Made by a program: the position numbers and the translations under genes
NCBI GenBank assembly: GCA_025997595.1
Contig: BNUU01000036.1
Location: forward strand, 1-16,629
Source of the DNA: Spirochaetia bacterium
Lineage (GTDB): Bacteria > Spirochaetota > Spirochaetia > Treponematales > Breznakiellaceae
Length of the DNA stretch: 16,629 nt
Reading direction: 5' to 3'
Notes under the pieces: model-generated
What the model was told of the DNA's origin: nothing
What the model saw: the letters and a program-made list of their open reading frames with translations, nothing else
Databases searched by the model: none
Part shown: piece after piece, positions 14,112 to 16,629 of the stretch
Position numbering within the stretch: position 1 is the first letter of the stretch
How the letters are laid out: every line of letters begins with the position of its first letter

Positions 14112-14140
14112 ATTATATAAACAAAACACTAAACGATCAA
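14112..14140 (-). promoter_or_regulatory. Promoter of creD
   Basis: On the minus strand TTGATC (14135-14140) and TATAAT (14112-14117, perfect) are spaced 17 bp apart. It lies just after the DUF58 gene's stop, so creD can be expressed separately from the moxR-DUF58 transcript. Confidence 0.7.
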
Positions 14141-14145
14141 TTATC

Positions 14146-15486
14146 CTACAGCCTCCCCGACCTCTTCACTTCAAGATACCGGTTGATCAGGGCGGAGGAA
14201 AAATCCTCCGGGGAAGTTTCCAGGGTAAGGAGTCCCCGGTGTTCCCAGCTTTGGTAGAGCCGCCTGCGGGAAGCGAGGTAGGAAAAAGCGGCGGCGGTTT
14301 CCAGGGTATCCGCCGCAGAAGCGGGCGAACAATGGGCGAGGGTTTCAGCTTCCTTCTCGCGGAAGCTTACGAGGAGGAGGAGATGCCGCTGTTGGATACG
14401 TTTTAATATCCATGAAAGGGATTCGCCGTCCTCTTCGCGGAAGTTGCTGATCAGAATAATAAAACTGCGGCGGTGGAGCCGGGAGAGGGCGTTCTCCAGC
14501 GCGGAAAATGGGGATGAGGGAACAGGGGAACTGTGGAGGTCGTAGAGACGGTTCATCAGCAGGGTGAAGGCGCTCATGCCCTTGCGGGGAGGGACCCAGC
14601 GTTCGGCAGTTCCGAAACTCAGGGCCGCCGCGGCGTCCCCGTGTTTCAGCGCGGTGTAGGCAAGGAGGAGCACTCCGTTGAGGGCGCTGTCAAATTGGGG
14701 CCCCTGGAGCCGGTAGCCGGTGTCGAGGATAAAAAGGATCTGCTGATCCTGCTCTTCCTGGTATTCCCGGATGATAAATTTCTGCATCGCCATCGGTACC
14801 CCCGGCGCGCCGTCCAGCCGGCGGCTGCGGCTCGTGGCGCGCCAGTCAATGGACCGTACCGAGTCCCCTTCCTGATAATCCCGGAGGCTTCTGAATTCCA
14901 TACCCTGCCCCCGCTGCCTGATTTCCTTAAAGCCCCGCTGTTCCATAAGCCCCCGCAGTGCGGTCCCGGCGCTTAACTTTTTAAAATCGGGATAGGTCCG
15001 TCCCCGGCAGGGACAATCGTAAAAAACCTTGAGCCGCCAGAAACGGAGGGGGGAGGTAAAAAGAAATTCCATGCCGGAAAAATTCCAGGGGCCCCGTTCA
15101 CGGGGGATCAATGTATAAGTAAAAACAAGGGAGCCCTTATTTTTCAGCAGTTTTGGATTAAGGAGGGCGGGAAAAAATTCGCAGTCCGCAGATGAAGGGT
15201 AAAGATCAAAAAACAGTATTACTGCGGGGAGAAATAAGGGGCCCTCTTTTTGCAGGGTGATCCTTACCTCAACCGGTTCTCCCTGTGCAAGGGTGAGGGG
15301 TATTTCCCTTGTGGGTTTGAGGCGGCAGGTAAAAAAATTGAGAAAGAGGGCGTCGCATAGAACAAGGGGCAGCAGGGAAAGGCCGGAAAGGAACCAGATG
15401 AGAAAGACCGGCTGCGAAAAAAATGCCGCAGCCCCAAACAGGAGCCAGATCAGAGCGGCGATAAAGAGCCCCCTCCCCGGTTTCAT
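14146..15486 (-). CDS. DUF58-domain membrane protein
   Basis: This 446-residue protein has two N-terminal membrane segments (about 8-23 and 27-50), then a beta-rich region and the DUF58 signature GMEFRSLRDYQEGD (195-208) with RSIDWRATSR (211-220). A von-Willebrand-A-like part follows with ILFILDTGY (250-258). DUF58 proteins are regularly encoded next to MoxR ATPases and are thought to be their substrates or effectors, linked to envelope stress or assembly of large complexes. ATG at 15486 overlaps the moxR stop by 4 nt (ATGA). Unlike the common moxR-DUF58-batA arrangement, no batA follows. Confidence 0.88.
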   Translation of the reverse strand: MKPGRGLFIAALIWLLFGAAAFFSQPVFLIWFLSGLSLLPLVLCDALFLNFFTCRLKPTREIPLTLAQGEPVEVRITLQKEGPLFLPAVILFFDLYPSSADCEFFPALLNPKLLKNKGSLVFTYTLIPRERGPWNFSGMEFLFTSPLRFWRLKVFYDCPCRGRTYPDFKKLSAGTALRGLMEQRGFKEIRQRGQGMEFRSLRDYQEGDSVRSIDWRATSRSRRLDGAPGVPMAMQKFIIREYQEEQDQQILFILDTGYRLQGPQFDSALNGVLLLAYTALKHGDAAAALSFGTAERWVPPRKGMSAFTLLMNRLYDLHSSPVPSSPFSALENALSRLHRRSFIILISNFREEDGESLSWILKRIQQRHLLLLVSFREKEAETLAHCSPASAADTLETAAAFSYLASRRRLYQSWEHRGLLTLETSPEDFSSALINRYLEVKRSGRL

Positions 15487-16469
15487 GTTCGGGGCGCTTC
15501 CGTAAGGGAGACGAGGTCCCGAATGATCCGGTCTTCGCCCTGCCCCTCAAGTTCACTCTCCGCAGAAAGGGTAAGCCGGTGTGCAAGGACCGGAACCGCC
15601 AGGATTTGGATGTCGTCGGGGATCACAAAATCCCTTCCCTCAAGAAGCGCGCGGGCCCGTGCACAGCGTACCAAAGCAAGGCTTCCACGGGGGCCCGCTC
15701 CGGTTTGAATGGCGGGACTTTCCCGGGTGGCCGCGGTAAGGCGCACCGCGTAATCGATGATAACCGGGTCAAGGCGGATGGTCGAGGCAAGATCCCGGAT
15801 CGCGGCGAATTCGCCGCTTTTCAGCACGGTTTTGACCGCGGCAACATCAAGCACCGCGCCGGCGCCTCCGGCGAGTACCTGGGCGACCATGGCCTTCTCT
15901 TCATCCGCACCGGGATAGGGGACGACAATCTTCATCAGGAAGCGGTCCTTTTGGGCGTCAGGCAGGGGATAGGTCCCTTCGTGCTCAAAGGGATTTTGGG
16001 TGGCTAAAACCATGAAGGGCTCCGGCAGGGAATGACCTTCGCCATCAAGGGTTACCTGGAATTCCTGCATGGCCTCAAAGAGGGCGGCCTGGGTTTTCGC
16101 CGGGGCGCGGTTGATCTCGTCGGCGATAAAAAGGTTGGTAAACACCGGCCCCTTCCGGGTGGTAAACTGGCCCGACCTTGTGTCCAGCATGATGTTGCCG
16201 GTGATGTCGCTGGGCATCAGATCCGGGGTAAACTGCACCCGCTTCGATTCCCCGCCGATGGCCTGGGCCAGGGAACGGACCAGCAGGGTCTTGCCCAAAC
16301 CGGGCACCCCTTCGACCAAAAGGTGCCCCCCCGCGAGGAGGGTGATCAGGGCGTGATCCACCAGTTCCCTTTGGCCGACAAAGGCTTTGGCGATCTCCGC
16401 CCGTACCGCGCACAGTGTTTCTGCGGCGGATTCTGCCGCAGCCGCAGCCTGGTAATTTTCATCACTCAT
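15483..16469 (-). CDS. MoxR-family AAA+ ATPase
   Basis: This 328-residue cytoplasmic ATPase shows Walker A GVPGLGKT (54-61), Walker B LFIADE (113-118), INRAPAKTQAALFEAMQE (119-136), sensor 1 LATQNP (155-160) and the PLPDAQKDRFLMK block (168-180). The C-terminal lid contains AGPRGSLALVRCARARALLEG. MoxR proteins act as chaperone-like ATPases that activate or insert cofactors into partner proteins, often with VWA/DUF58 proteins. ATG at 16469 has GGAG 5 nt upstream and overlaps the stop of the upstream partial gene by 4 nt. Confidence 0.92.
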   Translation of the reverse strand: MSDENYQAAAAAESAAETLCAVRAEIAKAFVGQRELVDHALITLLAGGHLLVEGVPGLGKTLLVRSLAQAIGGESKRVQFTPDLMPSDITGNIMLDTRSGQFTTRKGPVFTNLFIADEINRAPAKTQAALFEAMQEFQVTLDGEGHSLPEPFMVLATQNPFEHEGTYPLPDAQKDRFLMKIVVPYPGADEEKAMVAQVLAGGAGAVLDVAAVKTVLKSGEFAAIRDLASTIRLDPVIIDYAVRLTAATRESPAIQTGAGPRGSLALVRCARARALLEGRDFVIPDDIQILAVPVLAHRLTLSAESELEGQGEDRIIRDLVSLTEAPRT

Positions 16470-16629
16470 AAACGCTCCATTATGGTTTCCAAAATTTTTA
16501 AGCTCCGGATAATTTCACCGTATGCAAGATGTTTTTTTTCACCTAATGACCTTTCAATTTCTTCGATCTCACTAATAACAGGATCAGTTTCCCGGCCCCG
16601 GCATTTGTTTTTTATCTCCCGGAGGTAGA
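16466..16629 (-). CDS. Unknown protein, C-terminal fragment
   Basis: An open frame enters from the right edge and ends with TGA at 16466-16468, inside the moxR ATGA overlap. The visible 53 residues are charged and probably helical, with EIEEIERSLGEKKHLAYGEI followed by IRSLKILETIMERL at the C terminus. The tight overlap makes it a real member of the moxR-DUF58 operon. No family is recognised from this piece. Confidence 0.65.
   Translation of the reverse strand, partial: YLREIKNKCRGRETDPVISEIEEIERSLGEKKHLAYGEIIRSLKILETIMERL

Noticed and set aside
16032..16628. Plus-strand open frame opposite moxR and beyond it
   Set aside because: It runs across the moxR Walker motifs on the opposite strand and across the gene boundary without any recognisable domain.

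Overview
The window looks like a chromosomal stretch from a spirochaete, most likely a Treponema of the termite-gut type. This is inferred from gene content, not proven: two TPR lipoproteins, a TraB/PrgY-family membrane protein, a MoxR-DUF58 pair next to CreD, a small outer-membrane barrel, and frequent GTG and TTG starts. Base composition is moderately GC-rich, except for an AT-rich island at about 4.5-6.2 kb and a less GC-rich creD.

Layout. (1) 1-1655: a glycoside hydrolase of the MGH1-like/GH63-related group (minus strand, TTG start, strong Shine-Dalgarno, good promoter). Beyond its 3' end, the first 83 bases of the window are a perfect inverted copy of part of the same gene, fused to the start of a membrane-protein-like frame. 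This is either a rearrangement or an assembly/amplification chimera. (2) 1844-4503: a minus-strand run of an outer-membrane beta-barrel protein, a short-chain dehydrogenase and an ERG4/ERG24-type sterol-reductase-like membrane protein. The last two overlap by 4 nt. (3) 4504-6221: an AT-rich island with two type II toxin-antitoxin modules, VapC with a small partner and RelE/ParE with Phd/YefM. Each has a near-consensus promoter with inverted repeats. Two inverted copies of a degenerate 9-nt-period repeat (AACCGCAAAGG...) flank the vapBC unit. (4) 6222-9871: an overlapping minus-strand operon of an unrecognised 648-aa membrane-anchored protein, a histidine phosphatase and a TPR lipoprotein. (5) 9946-12687: plus-strand TPR lipoprotein and TraB-family protein. 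(6) 12709-16629: minus-strand creD with its own promoter, and a tightly coupled run of an unknown partial gene, moxR and a DUF58 gene, joined by 4-nt overlaps.

How the genes may work together: most of the window concerns the cell envelope (outer-membrane protein, lipoproteins, CreD, MoxR/DUF58, TraB, lipid-type reductases). The toxin-antitoxin island appears to be a later insertion. The signals most worth following are the sterol-reductase/SDR/outer-membrane-protein operon, the paired repeats flanking vapBC, the heptapeptide (xSNTxxA) tandem repeats shared by two unrelated proteins, and the 83-bp inverted repeat at the left edge. I found no convincing tRNA, rRNA, CRISPR array, complete insertion sequence or phage gene.
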